Positions 1 to 11,215 are shown, counted from the stretch's first letter. The stretch: 64,000 bases of DNA from Carposina sasakii (GCA_014607495.2 CP053148.1:10230001-10294000), one strand, 5' to 3'. Notes: generated from the letters alone by a model not told the origin. Translations and numbers: made by a program.

Positions 1-520
1 AGGGCAACGCGACGGCGCAAGACGAGACGTGGGCGCGCTGTGTTGCCTACCCTGCCTGTCATGCGCCTGCCAAAAGCTCGGTCCCAACTATCACGAGGGT
101 AGTAGGCATAAGCCGCCCTACTCACTCGTCCTAGGCCGCCCCCCATCCGTCTCAGGTCATTCCCGCCTATAAATAAATATACTGCCACGCCCTAGATCAC
201 TAATCTACTTCGTTCGGTAATCTGTGTACTTACCTAACATTCGCGATAAATGTTTGCGTAATGTGCGTCGATACCGTAAAGTAAGTAGCTACATATAAGT
301 GCGTAAGGCACACGACAGCCTACCTAGTGTTGCCAGGTCCGATTTGTTTTAAATCGGTATAATATGAGGTAAAAAACAATCGGGATTTAGGGTTGCAGAT
401 CGGGACAGTAAACAAAAACAAGGTGTTTTTAAATCAGGATTTAATTTATTGCGTTTTAAACTACTAGTGCAAGTTTAGTATCATAGGTATATTACCTAAA
501 TCAAATATGTATTTAATCTT
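1..520. other. non-coding flank, no gene recognised
   Basis: The first 160 bases are GC-rich and the rest AT-rich. No reading frame with recognisable protein similarity was seen on either strand. It lies downstream of the Imp first exon on the minus strand, so it is probably Imp intron. Nothing further can be supported. Confidence 0.4.
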
Positions 521-903
521 ATACAGGCTGTTTTTTCGTTGACATCCTTAACGACGGCTACGTAACGTACTCTATACATAAAATAAAGTAAGTATATGCA
601 AAAAAATGCTGGGAAACAATGTTTGAAAAAAAAAACATTATTTGATCGGGTGAAATTAATAGTGTCCAGTGTTTATTCTAGTTTTTTCATAGACAGATAT
701 TAATAATTTCTCGTGAAAAAATCTTGCTAGACGCGTCAATGTTCATTTATGTAGAAAAACGCAGTCTATTTACTCAACTTTGGACCCTAATATTTTGGAA
801 ACGAGACACTGCCCAGGTATGCTTCAATGGAGAAAAATGATCGTGATGATGAGGAGATTCCATAGTTTTCGGGAATGTCGACGACCAAAAATCATTCTGT
901 ATA
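521..903. repeat. dispersed element with CAGG..CCTG-type ends, copy A
   Basis: This copy runs from atacaggctgttttttcgtt to gaccaaaaatcattctgtat. The same segment recurs almost full length at 55670-56057, internally deleted at 4390-4553, and in pieces at 37790-37875, 38345-38470 (minus), 38960-39152 and 51880-52020 (minus). The ends of the better copies read tacagggtg and caccctgta, a short inverted repeat, so a non-autonomous DNA element is likely. It has no coding capacity. Confidence 0.7.
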
Positions 904-1031
904 ACAAGTAATCAGTCTTGCTGGACTAGTAGAAATTATAAAATTCGTATAATCACTGCCTATTTTCTAAAATTCCTTTTGTAAGTAAGCACTAGGTGTC
1001 ACTACACTTTAAATAAAAAAACAATTTTAAT

Positions 1032-1435
1032 AATTAAAAAACCCGACTGCTTAAAAAAGAACCAAAATATGTACATTGTAAAAAAACTGAAAAGAAAAAA
1101 AACAAGCACTTAGATGTCCGGTGGTCTAGAATTCTATAATATTATTATGGAATGAATACTTTAAAGAATATAAAATATTTGCTAATGATCGTAACATAAC
1201 AACTGAAGAGCCAGGATCCATTGAAATATTAGCTTAGCTGTCGGATAATGGATCCCGACTGTTCAGTTGTTATGTTACGATCATTAGAAAATATTTTATG
1301 TTCCTCAATAGTATTCATTCCATAATAATATTATAGAATTCTACATCAAAGTGCTTGTTTTTTTCTTTTCAGTTTTTTTTATTATGTACATTATTTGGTT
1401 CTTTTTTAAGTAGTCAGGTTTTTGATTTTTCAATT
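1032..1435. mobile_element. foldback MITE, aaacccgactgc family, copy 1
   Basis: Two arms of about 190 bp are inverted copies: aaacccgactgcttaaaaaa at the left matches ttttttaagtagtcaggttt at the right. The arms share tctataatattattatggaa and meet in a short centre near 1230. Two relatives are at 10643-10957 and 45919-46790. The long self-complementary structure without an ORF marks a foldback element. The superfamily was not assigned. Confidence 0.85.
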
Positions 1436-1560
1436 GTTTTTTGATTTTATACTTTTTTGTTACGAGTACCTAGCTACTAATAGGTAGGTACCTTATTCCA
1501 CTTCTTGACACTTAGATTGCATTACTGTGATGTACTCAGTAATGTACTACATTACTGTAG

Positions 1561-1625
1561 TGTACGGTGACGGCGAAACGAGCAATGGCTCGACAAACGA
1601 CGGCGAAACGAGCCGTTTGTATAGA
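1561..1625. repeat. short direct repeat gacggcgaaacgag
   Basis: The 14-mer gacggcgaaacgag occurs twice about 31 bp apart, joined by related text (caatggctcgacaaac). No function is evident. Confidence 0.5.
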
Positions 1626-2689
1626 TAACTCGAGTATTGTGGTGGTACGCACTCGGCTGAGGCCGATTCTGCGTCGATAAATGTGGGGAGACCCTAAGTT
1701 TACGGAATGCGGGATCAGGAGTAACACCTTCAATTTGATACTTATTTAAAGTTCACTATTTCTTTCGTTGTGTTACATACTCATTAAAACTATTTAATCT
1801 ACCTAAAGAATAATTAAAATAAAATTTGGCTCTTAATGACGATAAAACAGGGTAAGTACTTACTTAGCTAAGTAATAAGAGTGAGAGTCACTTACTTCCA
1901 GCCACCAAGAGGGGAGTCCGTACTGTTCTCCTTCAACTGCGTGCTGCTGGCACTCTGCAAATTCGGGACGTTCACACTAGAACAACAAACATCACTCACG
2001 TTTACTCGCACAAAGAAATATGGCATTTGTAGCAGCTATTATACCCTATATACCTAATTTTATTTAGAAATAGAAAGAATCTGAAAGAACTAATTAGGTT
2101 TTTATTTGGCACATTTTCGTATTTTACTAATATCGTAAAGCGGGGTGAATAGGAACTATTTTAACCATGGTTTATTGTTTATTTATATCATTGATTAGAT
2201 ATTGCACCTGGAACACCGTAGTAGGCGCTAAGTTTATAAAATGTGCATTTTCTTACTGTTTCCTAATAGTCAATAGAAACATTATAATTTATTTGACCAA
2301 CTTCATAAAAGATAATTTATGTAATATTCTTAGGCATATGGGTAATTTTTACAATCTATTTACCTACTGTATTAAAATTCTAAAACTTGGATTCGGGACC
2401 CGGTATACATTTGTTATTGATGAGTCCTTCTGGGGACTTATTATTCTATGGTGTACGTCAAACATTTCATATTTTCAGACCTCCATGTGTCAAATTTATG
2501 GTAAAAAAATTATTTAATTCATATTTATTCCAGCCCAGTTGAAATTTTGCGAAACCCTTATAGCCTATGTTCATCCAGGTCCAATAAGGATTCGAACGGT
2601 GAAAGAATTTTTTAAATCGGTCCTGTAGTTTCACAGCTTATTCGCTGCAAAGAAATAAATAAACAAACAATCAAAAATTTATTATAGAC

Positions 2690-3770
2690 TAGTGGCCCGC
2701 CCTCGCTTCGCTTCGGTACATATCATCTAAAATTTAGAATTCCCGTTTGTCCCGTTCCCGTGGGAATATCGACAAATATGTTCTCAGTTCTTCCTTACAC
2801 TCCCTACCGAATATATCACCCATAGGTACCTATTTAATCATTTTGTGTCAAGTGGTCTTCGTTAAAATTGAGTATTCCCCTTTGTCCCGTTCCCGTGGGA
2901 ATTTCGGGAAATACATTCTTAGTGCTTCCTCGCACTCCCTAGCGAATATACATGCCCGATTTCTGATTTATATGTAGGTATAGCGGTTTTCGTAAAACAA
3001 AATAGAATTCCCGCTTGTCCCGTTCTGGTGAAATTTACGATAAATAAGTTCTCAGTGCCTCCTCACACTCCCTACCAAATGTCAAATGGTATTCGTTAAA
3101 ATTGGGAATTCCCGTTTGTCCAATTCCCGTGGGAATTACGGGAAATCTGTTCTTTGTGCTCCCTAGCAGAAGTGAAGAATTATCGATTTCAGCTTCATAT
3201 GAATAGCAGTTATCGTAAAAATTAAGAATTTCCGTTTTTCCCGTTTCCGTGGGAATTTCGGAAAATCCGTTCCATGTGCTTCCTCGCAGTCCCTAATGAA
3301 CATACATCTTCGTTTTCAATTTCATAGGTATAGCGGTTTTCTTAAAAAAAAAACAGTTTGTTCCGTTCCGGTGGAAATTTCGGGAAATATGTTCTTAGTG
3401 CTTCCTTACACTCCCTACCGAATATACCTGTCATATTTCATCTCTATATGTCATGTGGTTTTCGTAAAAACTTGAAATTCCTGTTTTTGCAGTTCCCATG
3501 GGAATTTTGGGAAACCCGTTCTTAGTGGTCTTTTACACCCCATAACAAACGTGCACACCAAATTTCATCTGTGTACGTCAAACGGTCTATTTTTATACTT
3601 ATAGAATAAGCTTTTGTTCCGGTAGGTACAGTAAAAATTTCGGTAAAAATTTGGAATTCCCGTCTGCCTCGTTCCCCTGGGAATTTCGGGAAATCCGTTC
3701 TTAGTGCTCTCTTATAAAAAAATCTGTCATCTTGTGTCATGTCATACATCTGCACGTCACAGAATATACA
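2690..3770. repeat. degenerate tandem array, unit roughly 110-125 bp
   Basis: About eight diverged units each carry cccgtttgtcccgttcccgt, then gggaatttcgggaaat, ttcttagtgcttcctcgcac, tccctaacgaac and a ggttttcgtaaaa segment. The flanking text (gttcatccaggtccaataag before the array) matches the flank of the arrays at 21530-22315 and 43640-44440, so the array belongs inside a dispersed element. Short frames in this stretch are translations of the repeat and not genes. There are no CRISPR-like spacers. Confidence 0.85.
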
Positions 3771-4139
3771 TATATTCCTCAGAACCCGTGATCAGTGATC
3801 ACGCACACTTTTGAAGCAACTTTTAGTAGGTCAAATTTTACAACCTATTTATTACTGTATCTAAAAAACTGATATTGATCGATGGCAACAATCGGCGGGT
3901 CAGAAGAGCGGAAGATACGGGATTTTTGACTTATTTTTGCTTCACTACTCGGAATACATCTGTCATTGAGGACTCCTTCTTGGGACTTGTTATTCTATGG
4001 TGTATGTCAAACATATACCTCCATGCGTCAAATGGTAAAAAAAAAATTTAATTCATGTTTATTCCAGTCCAGTGGAAATTATACGAAACCCTATATATAT
4101 GTATAGCCTATAATCATCCGGGTCCAATAAGGATTCTAA

Positions 4140-4385
4140 AAATATTATAGGAGACCTTTATCAATGCAATAGTACCTACCCAAAGGAATGATTTTTGGAA
4201 TTTTTGTCTGTTTGTCTGTGCGTTTGTACACGCTGATCTCAGAAACAGCTAAACCGATTTCGATGCAGTTTTCAGGAATATACCTATTGTGACAGGTCCC
4301 ACTTAACATATACCTAGGCTACTTTTTATTACGGGAAAATGTTTTTATCTCGCATAATTTCGACATTTAGCTTTTTCTGTACCTA
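4140..4385 (-). repeat. dispersed repeat, 'aaaccgatttcgatg' family
   Basis: In reverse complement this matches the repeats at 21338-21535, 37233-37565 and 50612-50780. Shared landmarks are the gtgggacctgtcacaatata block, an aatcggttnagc block, acaaacgcacagacaaacag and the tail ggtactattgcgttgataaa. It is likely a retroposon tail, because copies lack their 5' parts to different extents. Confidence 0.7.
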
Positions 4386-4389
4386 TAAA

Positions 4390-4553
4390 CAGGTGTTTTT
4401 TCGTTGCCACCCTTAACGAAGGGTTACTCTATACATTCATTAGGTAAGTTTATGCTTTCTAAGTGTATTCTTCCATGGAGAAAAATGATCGTCATAATGA
4501 GGAGATTCCGTAGTTTTCGGGAACGTTGACGACCAAAAATCCCCCTGTATAGA
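4390..4553. repeat. dispersed element, internally deleted copy B
   Basis: It carries both ends of the family seen at 521-903 (caggtgttttttcgttgcc at the left, gaccaaaaatccccctgtat at the right) but lacks about 220 bp of the middle, as expected of an internal deletion derivative. Confidence 0.65.
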
Positions 4554-5467
4554 TATACATAGATAGATTGCGGTCGACCGCATGGCTGACCGCATTGCGG
4601 CTAACCGGACAGTGCGTAGGAGGCGTAAGGACTAAGGTCTTACGCTAAACCTTGCGCTCGTGATGCGCGCGTTTCTATATTGAAAAATTGTATAAGTGGC
4701 GCGGTCCCAGGCCCCCGTAGGACGATTGGAGCGGACGGCCGCAGCGTGCGCCAACAACGCAAGATTTTATGTACGCCCTAACTAAGCCTCCTAGAGACAT
4801 TAATTAACCTAATTTCGAACACCACAATGTACCTACATACTTCATACTTACATTTTTTTATTTGCAACTGATGGTTCCACTATTAACGGCAGTCCACAAT
4901 AGGAATACCCTAAAAATAAATATACACATTATTAGTACCTTTTACTTATGCAAGAACTTTAGTCCGACCGACCGACATAACTCAATGTATTTAAGTCTCA
5001 TAGAATAACCTATCCTATGATTTAGGATTTTATCTGACTGCACCTACATAACAAATTTATCAACCCACTGGGAAAGATTTTTTTTAACAAGGTCCTGCTG
5101 GGCCCGTTGCTAAACAAAGTATGAAATGAACAAAAAAAAACAGAATCGTAGGTTTCTGTGAATAAACTAAACTTAAAATTCACAAGAGCTCACTGGACTT
5201 ACATTTCCACCGGCCACTTTATTTAACTATGTTTAGGTACTTATTACTTACATCAAATGAGGAGGATAATTTACTAACACAGCTATGTATCACTAATCCT
5301 GCACTGACGTAGTGTGAATTGCGCGAACAGTACCTAGCTTAGTGAGTGATCATCATTGTAGTTTATCGCAAAAGCAACTTTGGTTCTCGGTATCTTATTA
5401 GGTAGATACATTGACTGTAAAATAATGCTACCTACGTACTTACATACTGAGCAATAGGGATACTTAC

Positions 5468-5672
5468 CATGAAGCTTATCGATGGCTCGATCTGCCGTGG
5501 ATTGATCTGGGAAATCCACAAAAGCATAGCCACCTCTCTTGACAGATATATCAGCAACCGTCAAATTATGATCAGCAAACAACTGTCTTACAGCAGCTTC
5601 GTCAGCTTCTATAGGAAGATTACCAATGTAGAGTTTATTCATCGCGGAAACGGTTTTTAATTGTTCACTCAT
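5468..5672 (-). CDS. Imp: IGF2BP/Imp-type RNA-binding protein, first coding exon (partial gene)
   Basis: The exon reads leftwards from ATG at 5672 and ends at a strong donor (catg|gtaagta, GT at 5467-5466) after the first base of a glycine codon. It encodes 68 residues. The protein begins MSEQLKTVSAMNKLYIGNLP: RNP2 is LYIGNL at residues 14-19, and the RNP1 strand is RGGYAFVDF at 46-54. The segment AIDKLHG leads to the second half of RRM1, which must be in the next exon. IGF2BP/Imp proteins begin almost at once with MNKLYIGNL and bind mRNA in the cytoplasm through two RRM and four KH domains. Here only the first two thirds of RRM1 is visible. A second in-frame ATG at codon 11 fits the usual family start, so the first ten residues may be optional. 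Another single-RRM protein is possible but fits less well. No later exon was securely found at 1-5467. Confidence 0.8.
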
Positions 5673-5920
5673 TTTCGAAAATTTTTGCTTATATTATGAT
5701 AAGATTCTGGGAAAATTCTTTGGTTGACTTGCGTGATGGTAAATCGCATTAAATTCTTTTGTCGTTTATTTGACTGACGTATTCTGAATTCGGAATTTAA
5801 TTGACTTTGAAACTCGGAGGCCTAGAATGTCTTTGGCAAATGAGGTTTTAGAACCCCCTTAAAAAAGGTTTTATTTCTATTATTTATCGCAATAGACTTG
5901 AGCAACGCGTTTTCCTAGTC

Positions 5921-5963
5921 GGAAGGGACCATAGAAATGAGATACCAAATCCCTGGAAGGGAC
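5921..5963. repeat. micro-insertion 1 with 9-bp flanking duplication
   Basis: GGAAGGGAC at 5921-5929 is repeated exactly at 5955-5963. Between them lie 25 bases ending GAGATACCAAATCCCT. The layout is that of a very short insertion with a target-site duplication. Confidence 0.7.
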
Positions 5964-6064
5964 TCGCCATTCCTTACCTCTGTCAAAACGATCGGCTAAG
6001 GGCTGATTTTTCAATTCCCAAATAAATGTTCGAATAGCTACCTAAGGAATAAATTTATTATGCT

Positions 6065-6102
6065 GTTTACCTCATGGAGATACCAAATCCCTGGTTTACC
6101 TC
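6065..6102. repeat. micro-insertion 2 with 9-bp flanking duplication
   Basis: GTTTACCTC at 6065-6073 is repeated exactly at 6094-6102. The 20 bases between are ATGGAGATACCAAATCCCTG. The target differs from that of copy 1 but the inserted word is the same. Confidence 0.7.
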
Positions 6103-6108
6103 TCTGAT

Positions 6109-6175
6109 AATGATGATTGAAAAATCGGTGATGGTTTATCACTGATAAACCATCACCGATTTTTCAATCATCATT
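6109..6175. repeat. perfect 33-bp inverted repeat with 1-nt spacer
   Basis: The left arm 6109-6141 is the exact reverse complement of 6143-6175; the single spacer base is c6142. The arm core is gaaaaatcggtgatgg. It follows micro-insertion 2 and lies between diverged halves of a foldback-type repeat (agggctgatttttca upstream). It is probably the centre of a foldback element and could extrude as a cruciform. Confidence 0.9.
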
Positions 6176-7308
6176 TATTCTATGTGTAACTATCTGACCG
6201 TTTTATTTTAACACTAGCAACTACAAATTCAGAGAGGTGAAACAAATATATCGCATGCTCAAGCGTTAAAAAAGGACAGGCTATTTTCATTCATTCAATC
6301 CTCAGTCAATATCAGCAAACATCATAATGTATAGCGGAAGATAGGGCACGTCCTTAAAATCGTAGAAAGAGATAGCCAAAGTTTAAAATCGTCAACTAGA
6401 AATAAGGCATGCTACACAACTACACGCACGAAAACACACGAAGCTGTAATTATATTTAACGTTGTGCACTACTGAGCGATAGAGACAAACCTTTTTATTT
6501 CGACAGTAGCGCGAGCTAGACAAGCGCGTTTCAATAGAGCATCATCGGAATAATTTCGGGTTGAGTCGTGTCAGCTCGTGTCCCAGACAATAACTATGGT
6601 AAGAAGCTACTGCAAAAAAGAAACAGCGGGCGCATTCGCACACGCACGGCACGCGTTTGCTTGTTTAACTTGTCGCACATAGATGTATCATATATTTTTA
6701 TCTCGATCTGCAAAATTGCGATCAAAACAATAAGTGAATTTACAATTATTAAGCTAAGAATTTAAAATTTTTCGTGTACTTATGCGTGAAAAGTGATTCC
6801 ATGTGATTTGTTTTTTTTTTGAGTGATTAGTACAACGCACAAAAGCATTTTGATAACTTTTACCCCGCTTAAAATAAAAAAAGAATTTCTTCCGACACAC
6901 GAGCGCGCTATTACTACTCTCAACTGCAAATGAGTAAAATAAGGCGACGTTGGCCTAATTTAATTTATAACAAACGTTATAAAGAGCTCTGCCAGTGATT
7001 TCGCAGTTTTTCTTTTAAATAAATATTAAAAAATATTTTGTGCGCAAAATTTTAGATAAAAATGAAACATTATAGTGTGTCTGACACATGTAATGAATGA
7101 ATCATAGATCAGATCTCAAACCACTCCATTGGCGACATTTTGCCGCCCCCGCGGGCTGCCGCCCGGGGCGGGCCGCCCCCTCCGCCCACCCACGCTACGC
7201 CACTGGTCACCTATCTTCTATTCTGTTTTCATCTAAGGTTATTCCGTAATATTTGTTTGAGGCTCAGTTTTAGGCTTTGACTATGGATCTAATAGACAGA
7301 TAGCTAGC

Positions 7309-7340
7309 GTGCCGCATCTACCAAATCCCTGGTGCAGCAT
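7309..7340. repeat. micro-insertion 3, 5'-truncated, imperfect flanking duplication
   Basis: GTGCCGCAT at 7309-7317 is matched 8/9 by GTGCAGCAT at 7332-7340. The bases between end TACCAAATCCCTG, so this copy lacks the GAGA start but keeps the same right end. Confidence 0.55.
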
Positions 7341-8045
7341 TCATCTGAGCGTGCCGCCGTGCTGCCGATAGGGACTAAATATTTTGTCTATGAATAGAAC
7401 TAATAGAGAAGATAGAAATTTAGGGTTACCAGTAAAAGGAAAAGTGCCCAATCACTTGCGATGTACCTATCTTATTTAGCTTACATTTCGAGAAGAACCT
7501 TCTGCATACAAAGTATCAGAAGGCCAATCGCGCTAAGTGACGTTTTTACTTTTCAACTGAACGTTTTTGGTTATGCTTTAGCCTTGATGTGACTGTTCAT
7601 TTGACAGCGTTTTAGATATTTTCAACGTCTCACTTCTGCTTTAAACGTTGTCAAAATTCTTCGCGATACGAGATTTGCATAACAACAGTGGTTCAGCTTT
7701 GGTAAATACGTTCAACAATAGCGCGATTGCCCTCCTAGGGTATCTTGAAGGTGTTGCGAGATCACCAGTAACCTTTAAAGTTAACATCGTGTTTGAACTT
7801 TTATTACTAACAATCATTTTTAGAAAGGTATTAAGGCAAAATAGGCTCTACTACTAGCGCCGCCACTCGATATTTACCATTTAAAAAAATATTACAAAAT
7901 GTGCTCCCATAGAAAGAGAGGCAATATTTCAAACTATATTATAAACAATTAAATACAGAGAAAAAGCTCACAAGTAAAGAATTTTTAAACCTCTATTTCA
8001 TTTTTAGAGGCCTCTATATTATATCTATACAGGGTGTAACAAAAA

Positions 8046-8273
8046 GGGTATGTTAAGCGAAAAGCTATATGAACAGCCCACTGTAGAGAACCTATCCATA
8101 AAATTTGAGACCCGAAATCACATGTTTATTTTTCCGAATAGTATGGAGAATTTTTAAATATCTCATGAATTTTCATACAATCTTGAAAAATAAAAATGTG
8201 ATTTCGAGTCTTAAATTTTGTAGATAGGTTCTCTATAGTGGGCTATTTACATAGCTTTTCGCTTAGATATACC
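8046..8273. mobile_element. foldback MITE with about 85-bp arms
   Basis: The arm containing taagcgaaaagctat and ccactgtagagaacctatcc is answered in inverse by ggttctctatagtgggct and atagcttttcgctta. The centre is about 60 bp. There is no coding capacity. Confidence 0.8.
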
Positions 8274-8279
8274 GGTCCA

Positions 8280-9685
8280 ATGATAAAACCGTGTTTCTAC
8301 TGGGTGTGAAAGATTACCAAGGAAATCTTGCACCGGGGCACCGGGGCACCAGGTCATAGTCAGCTACTGTCATATTCTCGGTATTCACAAAGGGAAACTT
8401 AAATGTCATCACCCGAAGCAAATCTGGCGCAAAGGCGAAGAAAGTAGACCTGGAGCGAATTAGCACACCAATCTCAAAACCGAGTGGGATAGTGGAGAAC
8501 TGTGGAGGCCCTCTGCCTCATCTAGGGGACACAGAAACATAAGCGCACGTCCAGCCAAGAGGTTCCATACTTCACGATTTTTGCGAGAAAAAAGTAGCTA
8601 CGGCAGAAAGTGGCAGTGCATACTACCTAGCTCGTGGAATTAAGTACCTACCTACCTACAGTTTTATTTTATTACCGAAATAAAAACCAAAGTTTAATAT
8701 TTGTTATTATTTATTGTAATACCTAATACATTACAGTCATAATAGTAGAATACATCAGCTGGATCTTTCATACATGTCGTCAAGACAAATAAGGATTTTT
8801 TACATCTAACCCAGGCAGGAAGGCATCTGATAACGTGCCTTTTAGATCTTCGTAGTACTGCAGTTCCGAGTACCCCACTTTGGAAACACCCACATGTATC
8901 TAGTGTCAAGCCAAAGTTCCAGCTAGCAGAACTGGCGAGCAGCACCGTGTGTAATTTTACACGAACCATTTGGAGCCACTTTTGACACCCTCGTAATTCA
9001 AAAGCTGTTTCACGTAAACTTGTCAAATTTGGCTCACATATTGAGGCTTGCAAAATTTATATGTGCTCCAAATTTCATAAACACTTTTTAAACGGTTAGT
9101 TAGATATTAACGTCCAAAAATCTTCAATTTTATCACTGACTGATCTATAGATTTGATCTATCCCAGTACCAGATGACCTAGAAAGTTCAAATTTGGCATA
9201 CAGATTTGGTAATTACGTGAATACAAAGGGAAAAATCTAAAACTGGTATATTTTCATAATTTTATTATAATATTTCACTTAATTGTTCTCCCCATACAAA
9301 ATTAAGTACTATTTGGTAAACTAGATGGCGCTACGAATAGAACGAGCTAGAACACGATATCAAGTTCTATTTTCTTTTTAGTACGTTCAACGGGTCAGTA
9401 TAAATCCAGGGTTGCGTGAGTTTATCGTAGAGTATGTACATGCATGTTGTGTTGTAGCTGGGCTGGGATGATGTATGTACGTATTGTACGTACACTACTC
9501 ACTAGCGCTCCAAAGGGGGTTCTATTCATACAGTTCGCTCTGAAGAATCTCGATCGATCGAGCATGATTCTTTTCTTTCGGCAGTTTAGCGGCTTCTTTT
9601 ATTACAAATAATTTACTTAGGTACTAATAATTTATGTACGTATGTACAAAAAGTAATGATATCTCATCAAAAACATAAATGTGAA
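8280..9685. other. non-coding, repeat-like, no gene
   Basis: The minus-strand frame at 8694-9053 and the text after it (cagatgacctagaaagttca) read like a dispersed repeat and not a conserved protein. The motif caccggggcac occurs at 8337-8350 and again near 9956. Nothing else is recognised. Confidence 0.4.
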
Positions 9686-10292
9686 AAATTTAGGTAAAAA
9701 AACCTTTTTAAAAACAAGCTTTTATTTAAATGCGCTAAAAAGAAAATATAAACTTTTACACTAAAACTTTTACTGTTAATTTATAACGTCATTTCAAATT
9801 TAACACATTTGACACAATTTATATGTTATAAAAGCTTGTCGCGACATTTAAGTACTCGTATTTACTTTCTTAGTTTTAAATTTTTAATAAGTCAAGGTGA
9901 GGCCGTGCCGAGGACTGAGTGGCATGATGACATGATGTCGTGAACATACCACCTCGGGGCACCGGGGCGAACCCTGTTGTATATTACTCTCTTACTCTTC
10001 TACACGAAGCTCTGGGAACGTGGTGAAAGATGGTGGAAGCGTGGGAACAATATGGGAAAATCTGAAACATCAACACAAAGATGCTGCCTAATAAACATTT
10101 AAAAGTAAGAACGTAAATACGAGTACTTAAATGTCGCGACAAGCTTTTATAACATATAAATTGTGTCAAATGTGTTAAATTTGAAATGACGTTATAAATT
10201 AACAGTAAAAGTTTTAGTGTAAAAGTTTATTTTTTCTTTTTAGCGCATTTAAATAAAAGCTTGTTTTTAAAAAGGTTTTTTTACCTAAATTT
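9686..10292. mobile_element. large inverted-repeat element, ~204-bp arms
   Basis: The left arm 9686-9889 and right arm 10089-10292 are near-perfect inverted copies; for example ttgtcgcgacatttaagtac on the left and gtacttaaatgtcgcgacaa on the right. The unique centre of about 200 bp has no ORF with similarity. It is a foldback/MITE-type insertion. The motif taaataaaagcttgt recurs inverted again near 10620, which suggests a larger nested structure. Confidence 0.88.
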
Positions 10293-10299
10293 TATTTTA

Positions 10300-10640
10300 T
10301 ACTAAAAATATCTGTTTCAAAATAGATTTTCAAGTTTTAGAAGTCCGCCATATTGGATTAAGAGTGACGTCACATTTTTTCGAGTTACTCTCAGCTAGCC
10401 CTTTAATTTGATACCCATATTGTAGGAATGCATTAAAAATAATTGGTCCGCCATTGTGGGTATGCCGCCACGTTGAATTTAGAATGACGTCACACTGTTA
10501 ATCATGCATTGTCATCCGAACTGAACGTGCTCACCAAATTTCAGCCCAATCGGTTGAGGGCAAGTGCCTTAAAATTGAGTTGTAAGATTTCACCCGAACA
10601 AACATACATTGCAAGTTAAATAAAAGCTTGTAATAAAAAA
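10300..10640. repeat. dispersed repeat with gtgacgtcac blocks
   Basis: Two parallel blocks, each with ccgccat followed by a (g/a)tgacgtcac word, precede a tail caccaaatttcagcccaatc. The style is that of a retroposon 3' region. It ends with taaataaaagcttgt, the inverse of the left end of the 9686-10292 element. Confidence 0.5.
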
Positions 10641-10642
10641 AC

Positions 10643-10957
10643 ATAATTAAAAAAATCCAAAAACCCGACTGCCTAAAAAAGAACCAAACTATGTAGGTAA
10701 TAATAAAAAAACTGATAAGATGAAAAGAAGCACTTAGATGTCCGGTGGTCGAGAATTCTATAATATTATTATGGAATGAATACTAGGTATTGAAGAAAAT
10801 AAAATATTTTCTAATGATGTAACATAACAACTAAACAGTCGGGATCCATTATCCGAAGGCCAAGCTAATATTTCAATGGATCCTGGCTGTTTAATTGTTG
10901 TCACATCATTAGAAAATATTTTATTTTCTTCAATACCTAGTATTCATTCCATAATCT
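10643..10957. mobile_element. foldback MITE, aaacccgactgc family, copy 2, right end cut
   Basis: It has the same arms as 1032-1435 (aaaaacccgactgcctaaaa, gcacttagatgtccggtggt). The right arm stops after ttcattccataat and is replaced by the ctataatataaaaatgaatc repeat, which also occurs alone at 39668. Confidence 0.8.
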
Positions 10958-11110
10958 ATAATATAAAAATGAATCGCTAAATGTGTTGGTAAGCACGAAT
11001 CTCGAGAACGGCTGAACCGATTTCGCCAATTATTTTTTTAGCGTATTCCTTGAAGTACAGGGATGGTTCTAACGAAGAGAAAAAAAATAAAAAATGCCTG
11101 AACATATCTA
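10958..11110. repeat. dispersed repeat ctataatataaaaatgaatc
   Basis: It matches 39668-39830: both read tataatataaaaatgaatc, then gctaaatgtgttg, a cgaatctcga block, accgatttc and attccttgaagta. It interrupts the right arm of the foldback element before it. Confidence 0.65.
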
Positions 11111-11215
11111 AAACATTCCTTTTCTACATTCCCATAAAAACAATTTGTTCGAAATTTGAAAGTCCGGGAAGGCAAAACAATTGGGTGACGTTAGTTCAAA
11201 GGCGTGGGACATGAG

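Larger units (their letters stand above)
5673..8045. other. Imp-TTC39 intergenic region
   Basis: No gene is supported. The stretch holds the 67-bp hairpin at 6109-6175, three copies of the GAGATACCAAATCCCTGG word, a GC-rich island at 7140-7200, and a GC-richer stretch near 6480-6600. That last stretch could hold a plus-strand start site, but only a good donor (ctatg|gtaaga near 6598) supports this. Confidence 0.4.

Noticed and set aside
2690..3770. CRISPR-like array of repeats
   Set aside because: The units are contiguous and diverged with no unique spacers, recur at two other loci and lie in an insect genome.
8694..9053. 119-codon minus-strand frame as a gene
   Set aside because: No recognisable domain, and the surrounding text is repeat-like; probably a chance frame in a transposon.
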